Assembly (NCBI RefSeq): GCF_030286555.1
Contig: NZ_JASVWF010000001.1
Location: 124,001-188,000, forward strand
Reading direction: 5' to 3'
Length of the DNA: 64,000 nucleotides
DNA from: Actinomycetospora termitidis
GTDB taxonomy: Bacteria; Actinomycetota; Actinomycetes; Mycobacteriales; Pseudonocardiaceae
This document shows, piece by piece, positions 1 through 7,868 of this stretch. The number at the start of each line of letters is the position of its first letter. Position 1 is the first letter of the stretch. The notes under the pieces are model-generated. The model searched no databases, was not told the DNA's origin, and was given only the letters and a program-made list of their open reading frames with translations. A program made the position numbers and the translations under genes.

Positions 1-391
1 CGACGACCTTGTCCACCTGGTCGAGGTGCTCGACCGCCCAGGAGAGCCCGATCGGGCCGCCCCAGTCGTGGACGACGAGGTGCAGGGGCTCGTCGAGGTG
101 GAGGGACTCGACGAAGGCGGTGAGATCGGCGACCCGGCGGGCGAGGGTGTGTGGGTACTCGTCGCGGCCGGGCTTGTCGGAGCGGCCCATGCCGATGTGG
201 TCCGGCGCGATCGCGCGGAACCCGGCGTCGGGGAGGGCCTCGAGCAGGGAGCGGAAGTAGAACGACCACGTCGGGTTGCCGTGGACGTGCAGGACCGGCT
301 GACCCGACCCGACGTCGACGTAGGCCATCGTGTGGCCGCCGATCTCGACGGTCCGCTGGTCGAAGGTGAATCCGGGAAGAGTCGCGGTCAC
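1..391 (-). CDS. oleB: OleB-like alpha/beta hydrolase, haloalkane dehalogenase family (3' end outside window)
   Basis: About 130 N-terminal residues are visible, from a GTG start whose first bases overlap the stop of the upstream thiolase gene (GTGA). The reading shows the oxyanion motif HGNPTW and the nucleophile elbow HDWGGPIG, where the Asp is the nucleophile typical of haloalkane dehalogenases. In known ole clusters OleB has this fold and acts as a beta-lactone decarboxylase that releases the cis-olefin. Translational coupling to an OleA-like gene makes that role more likely than dehalogenation. In several actinobacteria OleB is fused to OleC; whether that holds here cannot be seen because the gene leaves the window. 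Confidence 0.75.
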   Translation of the reverse strand, partial: MTATLPGFTFDQRTVEIGGHTMAYVDVGSGQPVLHVHGNPTWSFYFRSLLEALPDAGFRAIAPDHIGMGRSDKPGRDEYPHTLARRVADLTAFVESLHLDEPLHLVVHDWGGPIGLSWAVEHLDQVDKVV

Positions 392-1410
392 CAGATCACC
401 TCGGCGGCGGCCGCGTTGATCCCGCTCCCGACGCCCATGAGCATCACGCGCGAGCCGTCGGTGACGGTGCCGTCCTCGACCGCCTTCGACAGCACCGTCG
501 GCACCCCGGCCGGGCCGATGTTGCCGAAGTGCGGGAACTGCGAGGGGAAGCGGGCGATGTCGAGGCCGAGCTGGTCGGCGACGGCGCGGGTGTGCACCTT
601 CGAGACCTGGTGCAGGCAGTAGACGTCGTAGGAGTCGGTGTCCCAGTCGAAGGCCGAGACGGCGTCCTTCCAGGCGCGCCCGGCGAGCTCCATCCCGGCG
701 GCGAGGAGGCCCGACGAGTCCGTGCGCATCTCGTCGGCCTGCCCGACGCAGAGCTGCGAGTTGCCCATCGTGCTGGCGCGGCCGAGGCCGCCGAGGAAGC
801 GGTGCCCGGTGGTGCCCCGGGAGAGCACCATCGCGACGGCGCCCGAACCGACCGTCAACGTTGCGAACTGCTGGTGGAACATCTGTCGCGTGGCGGCATC
901 GGACGCGAGGCGCGCGATCGTCGATTCCATCGCGAATCGACTGGTCTCGCCGGCGACGACGAGTCCGTGGTCGATCTCGCCGGCCTCGATCATCGTCGCG
1001 ACGACGTTCATGCCGTTGAGGAATCCGAGGCACGCGTTGCCCAGGTCGAAATTGCCTGCTTCGGGCGACAATTCCATGCGCCCGTGCACGATGCTCGCGG
1101 TGGACGGTTCCAGGTGGTCCCGCGACACCGAGGTGTTGACGAGCATGCCGATGTCGTCGCGACCGACGCCGCTGTTCGCGAGGGCCCGCTCGCCCGCCTG
1201 CGCGGCCACCTCGCTGGGCATCGTGCCCTCGTCCCAGATCCGGCGCTCGGCGATCCCGGAGAGCTTCTCGAGCAGGCCGGGCGTGATGCGGAGCTTCCCG
1301 AGCGTGCCGGCGAGCCGCTCCTCGAGCTCGGTGGAGGTGACCACGTGCGGCGCGTCGACGTGCGCGAGCCCCGTGATCACGACGTCGTCGTAGCGCTGTG
1401 CCGCTCTCAT
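388..1410 (-). CDS. oleA: OleA-like thiolase (3-oxoacyl-ACP synthase III superfamily)
   Basis: 340-residue thiolase-fold enzyme. The catalytic Cys is in NACLGFLNG (about residue 127), His in CLHQVS (about 267) and Asn in FGNIGP (about 297), the FabH/OleA triad. A Glu in HLEPSTA (about 101) lies 26 residues before the Cys, the spacing of the second-subunit Glu in characterised OleA (E117/C143). This favours OleA, which condenses two long-chain acyl-CoAs head to head to a beta-keto acid, over FabH. The overlapping OleB-like gene supports the call. Alternative: another FabH-like ketoacyl synthase feeding a secondary metabolite. An inverted repeat sits about 65 bp upstream. Confidence 0.75.
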   Translation of the reverse strand: MRAAQRYDDVVITGLAHVDAPHVVTSTELEERLAGTLGKLRITPGLLEKLSGIAERRIWDEGTMPSEVAAQAGERALANSGVGRDDIGMLVNTSVSRDHLEPSTASIVHGRMELSPEAGNFDLGNACLGFLNGMNVVATMIEAGEIDHGLVVAGETSRFAMESTIARLASDAATRQMFHQQFATLTVGSGAVAMVLSRGTTGHRFLGGLGRASTMGNSQLCVGQADEMRTDSSGLLAAGMELAGRAWKDAVSAFDWDTDSYDVYCLHQVSKVHTRAVADQLGLDIARFPSQFPHFGNIGPAGVPTVLSKAVEDGTVTDGSRVMLMGVGSGINAAAAEVIW

Positions 1411-1475
1411 GACTCCGAGAATGCGCCTCGGATTGTTCCGTCGCCATGAGCGTTGTTCCGGACAGTGCGTTCGGC

Positions 1476-1488
1476 GAACTGCGAGTTC
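1476..1488. promoter_or_regulatory. Short palindrome upstream of oleA
   Basis: GAACT-gcg-AGTTC is a perfect 5-bp inverted repeat with a 3-bp spacer, about 65 bp before the oleA start. Position and symmetry fit a small operator, but there is no linked regulator to assign it to and the arms are short. Confidence 0.25.
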
Positions 1489-1559
1489 CTGCTACCGCGA
1501 ATCGTAGGAAACGTCGGGTAACAGGAAGATCCGTCGATCTCGGTGGGCCGAACGGATGA

Positions 1560-1587
1560 GCGCCGACCCCTCGGAAGGGGCCGGCGC
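1560..1587. terminator. Hairpin downstream of the TPR gene
   Basis: GCGCCG-a-CCCCT pairs with AGGGG-c-CGGCGC around a CGGA tetraloop. It lies about 50 bp past the stop of the minus-strand TPR gene and before the oleA promoter region, so it probably ends the 7.0-1.6 kb minus-strand run. There is no U-tract, which is common in actinobacteria. Confidence 0.55.
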
Positions 1588-1639
1588 ACCGTACGGCACT
1601 ACTGCTGCGTACGACCACGACCGCGATGCGATCTTTCCA

Positions 1640-2551
1640 TCAGTCCTCGTCGTCGACCCAGCCGCACGAGGCCTCGCACTCGGCGTCGCAGCAGCAGCCA
1701 CTCATGCAGACCCAGCCCTCGTCGTCGATCGGCATGCCGGCGGCGATGAGGTCGACGTGCAGCCGGATCAGCAGCCGGGCCGCGTCGCCGATCTCGTCCT
1801 CGTCGTCGGCGAGGCCCATCGTGTACACGTAGGCCCGCGGCGCGTCGTCCTGGAGCACGGCGAGCTGCGCCCGCCTCAGCCGGCCGTGGCGGTCGGTGCC
1901 CGCCGCGTCGAAGTGCTCGATGGCCTCGTCCAGGTCCCCGCGTCGGAAGGCGAGCTCACCGTGCAGCCCCTGCTCCCACTCCGGGAGGCAGGGGCCACCG
2001 AGGCGGGAGTCGGGACGCTCGACGTCCTGCAGGAGGGCCTCCGCGCCCTCGGCGTCGTCGGCGTCGAGGCAGCGCTGCGCGCTCCGGAGTCGGTCCTCCT
2101 CCCGACGCGCCGCGTCCTCCGCGGCGCGTTCCCGCGCCACTCGACGCCGGGTCTCCGCCTCGTCGGTCCAGCCGCCCGCGGCCGCCTGCCGCAGGAAGGG
2201 CGCGGCCACGTCCCGGCGGCCGGCCCGCCGGTGGGCACAGCCGACCTTCCAGGCCGCCTCGGCGGCCAGCGCCTCGTCGGGTCCCGCGGCCGCCGTCTCC
2301 CACCACGCCCGGGCCACACGCCCGTCCCGCAGCCACGCATCGATGTCGCCGAGCGCGATCAGTGCGCGCTGATCGGGGACCGCTGCGGCGAACACGGGAC
2401 GGAGGGCGTCGCGCACCGGCTCGTCGGTGCGCCAGTCCTCCAGCAGCTGTGCGGCCGCACGGATGGTCGGGTCATCGGGGGTGTTGGTCCTCAGGACGGC
2501 CGCGACGCGGAGCGCATCGCGGCGCGCCTGCTCTCGCTGCGCCGTCGACAT
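1640..2551 (-). CDS. TPR-like repeat protein with Cys-rich C-terminus
   Basis: 303 residues, helical throughout, with repeated Ala/Arg-rich helix pairs such as AEAAWKVGCAHRRAGRRDVA and ELAFRRGDLDEAIEHFD that read as tetratricopeptide repeats (protein-protein scaffold). The last 25 residues change character: six Cys in the pattern CxxxCCCxxxCxxxC before an acidic DDED end, suggesting metal binding or disulfides. No signal peptide is visible. The start lies only 4 bp after the stop of the upstream glycosyltransferase gene, so the two are almost certainly co-transcribed. No specific function is recognised. Confidence 0.7.
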   Translation of the reverse strand: MSTAQREQARRDALRVAAVLRTNTPDDPTIRAAAQLLEDWRTDEPVRDALRPVFAAAVPDQRALIALGDIDAWLRDGRVARAWWETAAAGPDEALAAEAAWKVGCAHRRAGRRDVAAPFLRQAAAGGWTDEAETRRRVARERAAEDAARREEDRLRSAQRCLDADDAEGAEALLQDVERPDSRLGGPCLPEWEQGLHGELAFRRGDLDEAIEHFDAAGTDRHGRLRRAQLAVLQDDAPRAYVYTMGLADDEDEIGDAARLLIRLHVDLIAAGMPIDDEGWVCMSGCCCDAECEASCGWVDDED

Positions 2552-2555
2552 GCGC

Positions 2556-3581
2556 TCATGGTGAGCCCGTTCTCGCTGGTCGGCGAGGTGTTTTCGCGGC
2601 CTCGAGCCACCACGACACTACGTCGCGCTTGGTGTGGCCGTCGCGCGACGGAGCCTCTGCTCCCCGCTGCATGGCACCGCGCAGACCCTCGGCGAGGTCG
2701 GTCGCGTCGCCCGGGGTCGTGAGGACGACGTCGGGGTGGTCGCGGAGGTCGTCGGCGAGCCCGGTCTCCGTCGTCGTCACCACCCGGCAGCCGTGCGCGA
2801 GGCCCTCCACGAGCGGCAGACCGATCTGCTCGCGCCACCCGGGACGCCGGACCGACGGCATGACGACGACGGCGCTCGTCCGGAGGAGTTCGTGGATCTC
2901 TCCGCGGGGTGGGTCCAGGCGCAGGTCGGCGTTCGCCGGGAGCGCCGGGGGTTCGGCGCCGGAGGGGTCGGCGACGACGAGCTGCCAGTCCGGGTCGAGC
3001 CGCTCCCACGCCTCCAGCAGCACCGGATAACCCTTGCGTTCGCTGGGGGTGCCGAGGAAGAGCACCCGTCGCTCCCGGGTCGTCCCACCTGTGGGTCCGC
3101 AGACCGTGCACGTGTCGATGCGGGGCGGGAGGACGGCGTGGTGGATGCGGTCGAGTGCCGGGCCGAAGGTCGCGCGGTAGTTGTCGGCAGCACCCGACGT
3201 CCCGAAGGCGATGAGGTCGAGGCCGCGCAGGGACAGCCCGACCGCCCGAGTGCGCGACCCGAGTCGTTCAGCCGCATCGAAGTTCTCGATGGCGTAGGTG
3301 GCGACACGGATGCCGGGCCGGACCGTCTTCGCCAGCGAGAGGTAGCGGACGGCCTTCTTCCACTCCCCGAACCAGAGCGGCTCGGCGACCTCCAGGACGA
3401 CGAGCTCAGGGTCGCGGAGCTGCCGGACGTAGGTGCCCCACGTGAACGGACGCACCCGCGGGTCCTGCATGAGCTCGTCGTCCGCGTCGGTGCGCGCCGA
3501 GGTGAACAGCAGGGCCTGCGTCGCGGGCATCTCCTCGACGACCGAGCTCCGCAGGTCCGGGACGATCCGCAACGACTGCAC
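2556..3581 (-). CDS. Glycosyltransferase, GT4-like (GT-B fold)
   Basis: About 341 residues. The C-terminal half has the GT4 signature: a strand RRVLFLGTPSERKGYPVLLE, then EIHELLRTSAVVVMPS and the acceptor/nucleotide loop EQIGLPLVEGLAHGCRVV with the conserved Glu before GLPLVEG. The sugar donor and acceptor cannot be read from sequence. The N-terminus is uncertain. GTG at 3581 is chosen because AGGG lies a few bases upstream and the first beta strand (LRIVPDL) follows; GTG at 3599 and ATG at 3530 are alternatives. The gene starts about 40 bp after the DUF899 gene stop and is followed at once by the TPR gene. Confidence 0.75.
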   Translation of the reverse strand: MQSLRIVPDLRSSVVEEMPATQALLFTSARTDADDELMQDPRVRPFTWGTYVRQLRDPELVVLEVAEPLWFGEWKKAVRYLSLAKTVRPGIRVATYAIENFDAAERLGSRTRAVGLSLRGLDLIAFGTSGAADNYRATFGPALDRIHHAVLPPRIDTCTVCGPTGGTTRERRVLFLGTPSERKGYPVLLEAWERLDPDWQLVVADPSGAEPPALPANADLRLDPPRGEIHELLRTSAVVVMPSVRRPGWREQIGLPLVEGLAHGCRVVTTTETGLADDLRDHPDVVLTTPGDATDLAEGLRGAMQRGAEAPSRDGHTKRDVVSWWLEAAKTPRRPARTGSP

Positions 3582-3622
3582 CCGCCCTGGTTCCCGCACG
3601 CCGCCGCGGAGAAGCCCCGTGA

Positions 3623-4804
3623 TCAGAGGCCGAGCATCTCGACCGGGGAACGGGGCAGCGTCGTCCCCGTCTCCAGGTAGGTCTTGAGATTGGACAGGAC
3701 CGCCGCCCACACCCCGGCCACGATGGCGCGCAGCGGCTCCGACGCGAGATCGGAGTGGGTCACGGTCAGGCGGGCGATCTCCTCGTACGGGTCGACCTCG
3801 AAGGCGACGCGCGAGGGCGGACCGGAGGGGAAGGTGAGGACGAGTCGCCGGGGCCGGTCGCTGACGAGGACTTCGCCCGTCCCGTCGAGCTCACCGGAGG
3901 GCTTGCGGTGCTCCCAGCGCGACCCCACCTCCCAGTCGGAGACGTTGGACCGCCCCCACCAGGCAGCGGTGGCCTCGGCGTCGGTCAGGGCGAGCCAGAT
4001 CTCCTCGGGTGTGCTGTGCACGTAGATGGTCTGGCTGCACGAGAGGTCGCCGGTGGCGGGGTGCGCGAGGTCGTCGGAGTGTCCGGCGTCCAGGCGCGGC
4101 CACTGCGGGATCGGTCGTCCCTCCGGCCACTCCGCCACGGGCGTCCAGGTGGGCGGGCCGTCGGCGGTCCGGGTGTAGCTGCACGAGGCCGGCCATCCCG
4201 ACGGCGAGTCCTCCCAGGGCTCCTGGCGTCCGTACACGGTGAGGTCCATCAGGGCGTAGGAGTTGTCCATCGCCTCGACACCGCGGCGGGTCGTCCAGTA
4301 GGTCTCGAAGACCCGGTCGCCCCGTCGCAGGTAGCACACGAGGTGCATGAGGCCGACCTGCTTCGGCGGCGCGAGCAGGGTGCCCAGCGACTCCTGGGCG
4401 GAGTACCAGGGCACGTCCCAGCCCAGGAAGTCGCGGTAGCGCCGACTTTCGTCGTACGGGCCCTGGCAGAACGTGGCGTAGGTGATGTCGCGGGAGTGCA
4501 GGTAGGACAGCTCGCCGATCTGGCTGGTGTCCCAGGTGCACCCCTCGCACTGCTCGGCGGCCGGGTGGCCGTCGTGCCACATGAAGTAGTAGGCGACGAG
4601 CTGGGTGCGCCCCTCGAAGGCGTCGAGGAGCGTGGTCGGGCCGTCCTTCCCGACGAGGGGCGTGGCCGGGTCGACCTCGACCATGGGGAGTCGGCGGCGG
4701 GCGGCGGCGATCGCATCGCCCTCCCGCGTGTGGGCCTTCTCCCGGGGCCGCAGCGCGTCGACCGCGGACTCGAAGGCGTCTCGTCCGGCGATGTCGGGGG
4801 TCAT
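3623..4804 (-). CDS. DUF899 thioredoxin-like protein fused to an AHSA1/SRPBCC domain
   Basis: 393 residues with two domains. Residues about 1-240 match DUF899, a thioredoxin-fold family, with the characteristic stretches LVAYYFMWHDG, CEGCTWDTSQIGEL and the WYSAQESLG region. Residues about 250-390 form an AHSA1-type SRPBCC domain (TIYVHSTPEEIWLALTDAEA...WWGRSNV...VGSRWEHRKPSGE...GVWAAVLSNLKTYLE). Both families are usually separate proteins, so the fusion is notable. An independent small SRPBCC protein is encoded at the head of the same run. It starts about 30 bp after the MFS gene stop. Function unknown; a role in handling a hydrophobic ligand is inference. Confidence 0.8.
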   Translation of the reverse strand: MTPDIAGRDAFESAVDALRPREKAHTREGDAIAAARRRLPMVEVDPATPLVGKDGPTTLLDAFEGRTQLVAYYFMWHDGHPAAEQCEGCTWDTSQIGELSYLHSRDITYATFCQGPYDESRRYRDFLGWDVPWYSAQESLGTLLAPPKQVGLMHLVCYLRRGDRVFETYWTTRRGVEAMDNSYALMDLTVYGRQEPWEDSPSGWPASCSYTRTADGPPTWTPVAEWPEGRPIPQWPRLDAGHSDDLAHPATGDLSCSQTIYVHSTPEEIWLALTDAEATAAWWGRSNVSDWEVGSRWEHRKPSGELDGTGEVLVSDRPRRLVLTFPSGPPSRVAFEVDPYEEIARLTVTHSDLASEPLRAIVAGVWAAVLSNLKTYLETGTTLPRSPVEMLGL

Positions 4805-4832
4805 GGGTCCTCCAGGTGCGGATGTGGTGGGG

Positions 4833-6221
4833 TCAGGCGGTCTGGTGGAGACGGGCCCGGGGCGCCCCGGCCCCGGCGCGGCGCAGTCCGACCGCGACGA
4901 GGACGACGGCGGCCACGGTCACGGCGACGTCGACCGCGAGGGCGAGACGGAGGCCGCTCAGCTCGTCGGTGCGGGTGGCGGCGACCCAGCTCAGCAGCGG
5001 GATGCCGACGGTGATGGCCACCTGCTGGGTCATCGAGGTCAGTCCGGTCGCCAGGCCCTGCTCGGCGTCGGGCAGCCCGGACGTGCTGGTCACGGTGAAC
5101 GCCACGATCGCGGGGACGTGGCCGAAGAAGCCGATGAACAGCGCAGGCACGAGGATCAGCAGCGCCGAGCGGTCGGCGCCGAGGAACACCAGCGGCAGCG
5201 TCGCCAGACCCTGCACCAGCAGCCCGCCGAGCAGGACCCGCCGACTCCCGAACCGCCCGAGGGCTCGTCCGGCCAGCATCCCGGCGACCACGGACGCGAG
5301 GCCGGGCACGCCGAACACCAACCCGGTGACCAGGGGCGGCAGGTGGAGGACGTGCTGGAGGTACAGCGTCGTCAGGAAGATCATCGCTGGTTCCGTCGCG
5401 AAGATGACCAGTCCGGCGACGTTGCCCCACAGCACCGTCCGACGCGCCAGGACCCGGGGTGGGGCGAGGGGCGCGGCCGCGCGGTGCTCGATCCGCCAGA
5501 ACGCCGCCAGCAGGAGCATCCCGACGACGGCGGCGAGGGCGTGCTGCTCGATCACCGCGTAGACGACGGCCAGGAGGCCGGCGCTGACGGTCACCGCGCC
5601 CGGGAGGTCGAGCCGTGGCCGGTCGGGCCGGGTCGACTCGGCGAGCACGAACGGGGTGGCGAGCAGGATCGCCGCGGCGACCGGCACGTTCAGGAAGAAC
5701 GCCGCCCGCCAGCTCCAGAGTCCGACGAGGGTGCCCCCGACGAGCGCGCCGACGGTGAACCCTCCGGAGAGCAGCGCCCCGTTGATGCCGAGGACGCGGT
5801 CGCGGGCCGGTCCCTCGGCGAAGTTCGTGGTGAGCAGGGACAGCGCCGCCGGCAGCGTCATCGCCGTCGCGAAGCCCTGCAGGACCCGCGCGACCAGGAG
5901 CACCGGCGCAGTGGTGGCGAGCCCACCGAGCAGCGACGCCACGAGCAGCAACGCCAGGCCGAGCCGGAACATCCGGCGGCGGCCGACGGTGTCCGCCAGC
6001 CGTCCGCAGACCAGCGTGAAGCCGGCCGCGGGGAGGACGAACGCCGTCGTGACCCAGGGCAGCCGTTCCACGTCCACCCCGACGCCGGCCCCGATGTCGG
6101 GCAGGGCGACGGTGAGGATGGAGAAGTCCACCGAGAGCATGAAGCCGGCGCCGAGCAGGACCGCGAGGACGGCGCGCTGGTCGCGGGTGAGATGGGCGTG
6201 CGGTATCGCCGCAGGAGACAT
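4833..6221 (-). CDS. MFS drug-efflux-type transporter (DHA2/EmrB-QacA-like)
   Basis: 462 residues with many hydrophobic segments. The first helix contains the DHA2 motif around DFSILTVALPDIG; motif A appears as GRLADTVGRRRMF, and motif C-like glycines follow in the fifth segment. The length fits 12-14 membrane spans. Members of this family export toxic organic compounds using the proton gradient. The gene lies 33 bp downstream of the ArsR-type repressor gene, so it is probably under that repressor's control and induced by a ligand. The substrate cannot be predicted. Confidence 0.85.
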   Translation of the reverse strand: MSPAAIPHAHLTRDQRAVLAVLLGAGFMLSVDFSILTVALPDIGAGVGVDVERLPWVTTAFVLPAAGFTLVCGRLADTVGRRRMFRLGLALLLVASLLGGLATTAPVLLVARVLQGFATAMTLPAALSLLTTNFAEGPARDRVLGINGALLSGGFTVGALVGGTLVGLWSWRAAFFLNVPVAAAILLATPFVLAESTRPDRPRLDLPGAVTVSAGLLAVVYAVIEQHALAAVVGMLLLAAFWRIEHRAAAPLAPPRVLARRTVLWGNVAGLVIFATEPAMIFLTTLYLQHVLHLPPLVTGLVFGVPGLASVVAGMLAGRALGRFGSRRVLLGGLLVQGLATLPLVFLGADRSALLILVPALFIGFFGHVPAIVAFTVTSTSGLPDAEQGLATGLTSMTQQVAITVGIPLLSWVAATRTDELSGLRLALAVDVAVTVAAVVLVAVGLRRAGAGAPRARLHQTA

Positions 6222-6254
6222 GGGTCGTCCGCCGTGGGGTGGGTCGCGCGGGGT

Positions 6255-6605
6255 CTAGGTGTCGTCGCGCTCGGCGGCCTCGGCGAAGCGCTTGATGCGG
6301 GCCAGGCGGCGGTCCCACTGATCGGCGAGACCGGCCATCCACCGGGCCGTCGTGTCGAGGGCGTCGGGGCGCACGGTGTAGCGCACCTCCCGCCCGGCCC
6401 GGGTCGCCTCGACCAGCCCGGCGTCGTCGAGGACGGTGAGGTGCTTGACGACGGCCTGACGCGAGACCGGCACGCCCTCGGCGAGGGTCGTCGCGGTCGC
6501 CTGTCCCTGATCGGCGAGCAGGTCCAGGAGCTGCCGGCGGGTGGGGTCGGCCAGGGCGACCAGCACACCCGTCACCAGGGCGGCGGCGGGGTCCTCGGGG
6601 TTCAC
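6255..6605 (-). CDS. ArsR-family winged-helix repressor
   Basis: 116 residues. The HTH reads ADPTRRQLLDLLADQGQATA...SRQAVVKHLTVLDDAGLV, followed by the wing GREVRYTVRP. No Cys metal-sensing box is present. This places it with the ArsR members that pair with SRPBCC/AHSA1 proteins rather than with metal sensors. The GTG start overlaps the stop of the SRPBCC gene (GTGA), so translation is coupled. Two inverted repeats just upstream of the first gene of the run are the likely binding sites, giving autorepression and control of the MFS and DUF899 genes. Confidence 0.85.
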   Translation of the reverse strand: MNPEDPAAALVTGVLVALADPTRRQLLDLLADQGQATATTLAEGVPVSRQAVVKHLTVLDDAGLVEATRAGREVRYTVRPDALDTTARWMAGLADQWDRRLARIKRFAEAAERDDT

Positions 6606-7033
6606 CGGTCCCGGTCCAGCGCGGCGAGACACTGCTCCCAGCCCGCCGTGTGGTCCTCGATGACGTGGGCCCGGTTCTCCTCGGAGGTGGGCAGCGCGGC
6701 GAAGCCGCTCTCGACGACCCGCAGGCGGGTCGCCGACCCCTCCGGCACGAGCGTGAACTCCACGAGCGTGGAGTTGTCCTCGCGCAGGTCCTCGCCCGGG
6801 AAGGCGGAGACCCAGCGGTAGGAGAGGTACGACGGCGGGTCGCTCTTCTCCACCCGCATCGGGAAGTCGCCGTGCTCGGAGTGCCGGGCGACGAACGACT
6901 CGCCGGCCGCCACCTGCGTCCCGCGCACCGTGTCGTCGTCGGTCGCCCAGAACCCGGGCTCGGCAACCAGGGCGAAGACGCGCTCCGGCGACGCCTCGAT
7001 CATGATCTCCCGCTCGATCCGGTCCTGGGTCAT
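6602..7033 (-). CDS. AHSA1/SRPBCC-family protein
   Basis: 143 residues with the START/SRPBCC fold: IEREIMIEASPERVFALVAE at the N-terminus, a central beta-rich part and the C-terminal helix HVIEDHTAGWEQCLAAL. The fold makes a deep hydrophobic cavity. In ArsR-coupled cases the protein is thought to bind or process the inducer. ATG at 7033 is chosen because GGGGAG lies 8-9 bases upstream; an in-frame GTG at 7042 sits on that ribosome site. First gene of the ArsR-MFS-DUF899 run. Confidence 0.85.
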   Translation of the reverse strand: MTQDRIEREIMIEASPERVFALVAEPGFWATDDDTVRGTQVAAGESFVARHSEHGDFPMRVEKSDPPSYLSYRWVSAFPGEDLREDNSTLVEFTLVPEGSATRLRVVESGFAALPTSEENRAHVIEDHTAGWEQCLAALDRDR

Positions 7034-7064
7034 CCGAACCACTCCCCGTGCTCGACCTCATGCT

Positions 7065-7084
7065 GTGCAACTACAGAGTTGCAC
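7065..7084. promoter_or_regulatory. Probable ArsR operator 1
   Basis: GTGCAACT-acag-AGTTGCAC is a perfect 8-bp inverted repeat with a 4-bp spacer, about 30 bp upstream of the SRPBCC start. Symmetry, size and TGCAA-type half-sites fit an ArsR-family dimer site. Confidence 0.6.
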
Positions 7085-7099
7085 GTCGTCCGAGCAGAC

Positions 7100-7115
7100 G
7101 CAACTTCCGGGTTGC
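7100..7115. promoter_or_regulatory. Probable ArsR operator 2
   Basis: GCAAC-ttccgg-GTTGC repeats the half-sites of the first operator. Its centre lies 33 bp from the centre of the first, about three helical turns, so two dimers could sit on one face of the DNA. Confidence 0.45.
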
Positions 7116-7132
7116 AAATGGAGGCGGTGACG

Positions 7133-7609
7133 TCAGGCGCGGACTCCCCGCTGCCCGACCGCGCCACGCAGGCCGACACAGCCGATGCACCCGACGCAGT
7201 CCACGCAGTCGACGCACGCGATGCACCCCACGCACCGGGAGCAGTCGACACAGGCCAACGTGGCGATGCACCGACGCAGGCCGACGCCGACCAGGGTGAG
7301 GACGCTGGCGACGATCCCGACGCTGCCGGCCGTCGCCACGCTCCCGGCGACGGCGGCACTCCCGGACGTCGCCACACTGCCGGCCACGGCGACGCTGCCC
7401 GCGGTCGCCACGCTGCCCGCCACGGCCACGCTCCCGCCCGTCGCCACGCTGCGCAGGACGCCGATGCTGCTGGTCGTCCCGACGCTGCCGGCCGTCGCGA
7501 CGCTGTCGGTGGTGCCGACGCTGCCGGCGGTGGCGACGCTGTGCGACGTCTCGACGCTGCCCGCCGTCGCGATCCCGGGGTCCTGGTCGCTCTCATCCCG
7601 CTCGGCCAT
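7133..7609 (-). CDS. Hexad-repeat protein with a period-3 cysteine ladder
   Basis: 158 residues of very low complexity. After a short acidic N-terminus (MAERDESDQDPG) come about 15 tandem six-residue units of consensus SVATAG / SVGTTD (residues about 13-105). Then a segment carries ten Cys, nine of them at every third residue (CVDCSRCVGCIACVDCVDC and on). It ends with GLRGAVGQRGVRA. The strict 6-residue period with V and G/S at fixed places suggests a beta-solenoid. The Cys stretch keeps a compatible 3-residue period, so Cys would stack along a face. No signal peptide or known family is recognised. Ribosome site is poor, so the start is uncertain. Antisense frames are also repetitive, but only this frame gives a coherent protein. 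Confidence 0.55.
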   Translation of the reverse strand: MAERDESDQDPGIATAGSVETSHSVATAGSVGTTDSVATAGSVGTTSSIGVLRSVATGGSVAVAGSVATAGSVAVAGSVATSGSAAVAGSVATAGSVGIVASVLTLVGVGLRRCIATLACVDCSRCVGCIACVDCVDCVGCIGCVGLRGAVGQRGVRA

Positions 7610-7700
7610 GGGAGAAGCGTCGCGGAGGGCGTCCCCGGCGTCCAGGACGAACCGGATCGGCGCGCACTTCTCCCCGGGTCCGTGACCAGGGAGAAGGTGG

Positions 7701-7774
7701 AGCCGCCTGTCGGAATCGAACCGACGACCTACGCATTACGAGTGCGTTGCTCTGGCCGACTGAGCTAAGGCGGC
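7701..7774 (-). tRNA. tRNA-Thr (anticodon CGT)
   Basis: Complete cloverleaf on the minus strand. The acceptor stem GCCGCCT pairs with AGGCGGC, the T arm is GTCGG-TTCGATT-CCGAC, and the anticodon loop CTCGTAA gives CGT, which reads ACG (Thr). No CCA is encoded. Confidence 0.95.
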
Positions 7775-7868
7775 AGCAGGACCGAGTGTAGGGGACCTGT
7801 GCGGCGGCCCGATCGGGCGGGGTCGTGGGCCGGGGAACACGGCGCGCCGCTGCGGAGTTGCGGACCAT

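Noticed and set aside
7185-7685. Repetitive plus-strand frame (LPATATLPAV repeats) opposite the Cys-ladder gene
   Set aside because: It gives a less regular product with no structural logic and overlaps the antisense of the flanking region; the minus frame explains the 18-bp DNA period better.
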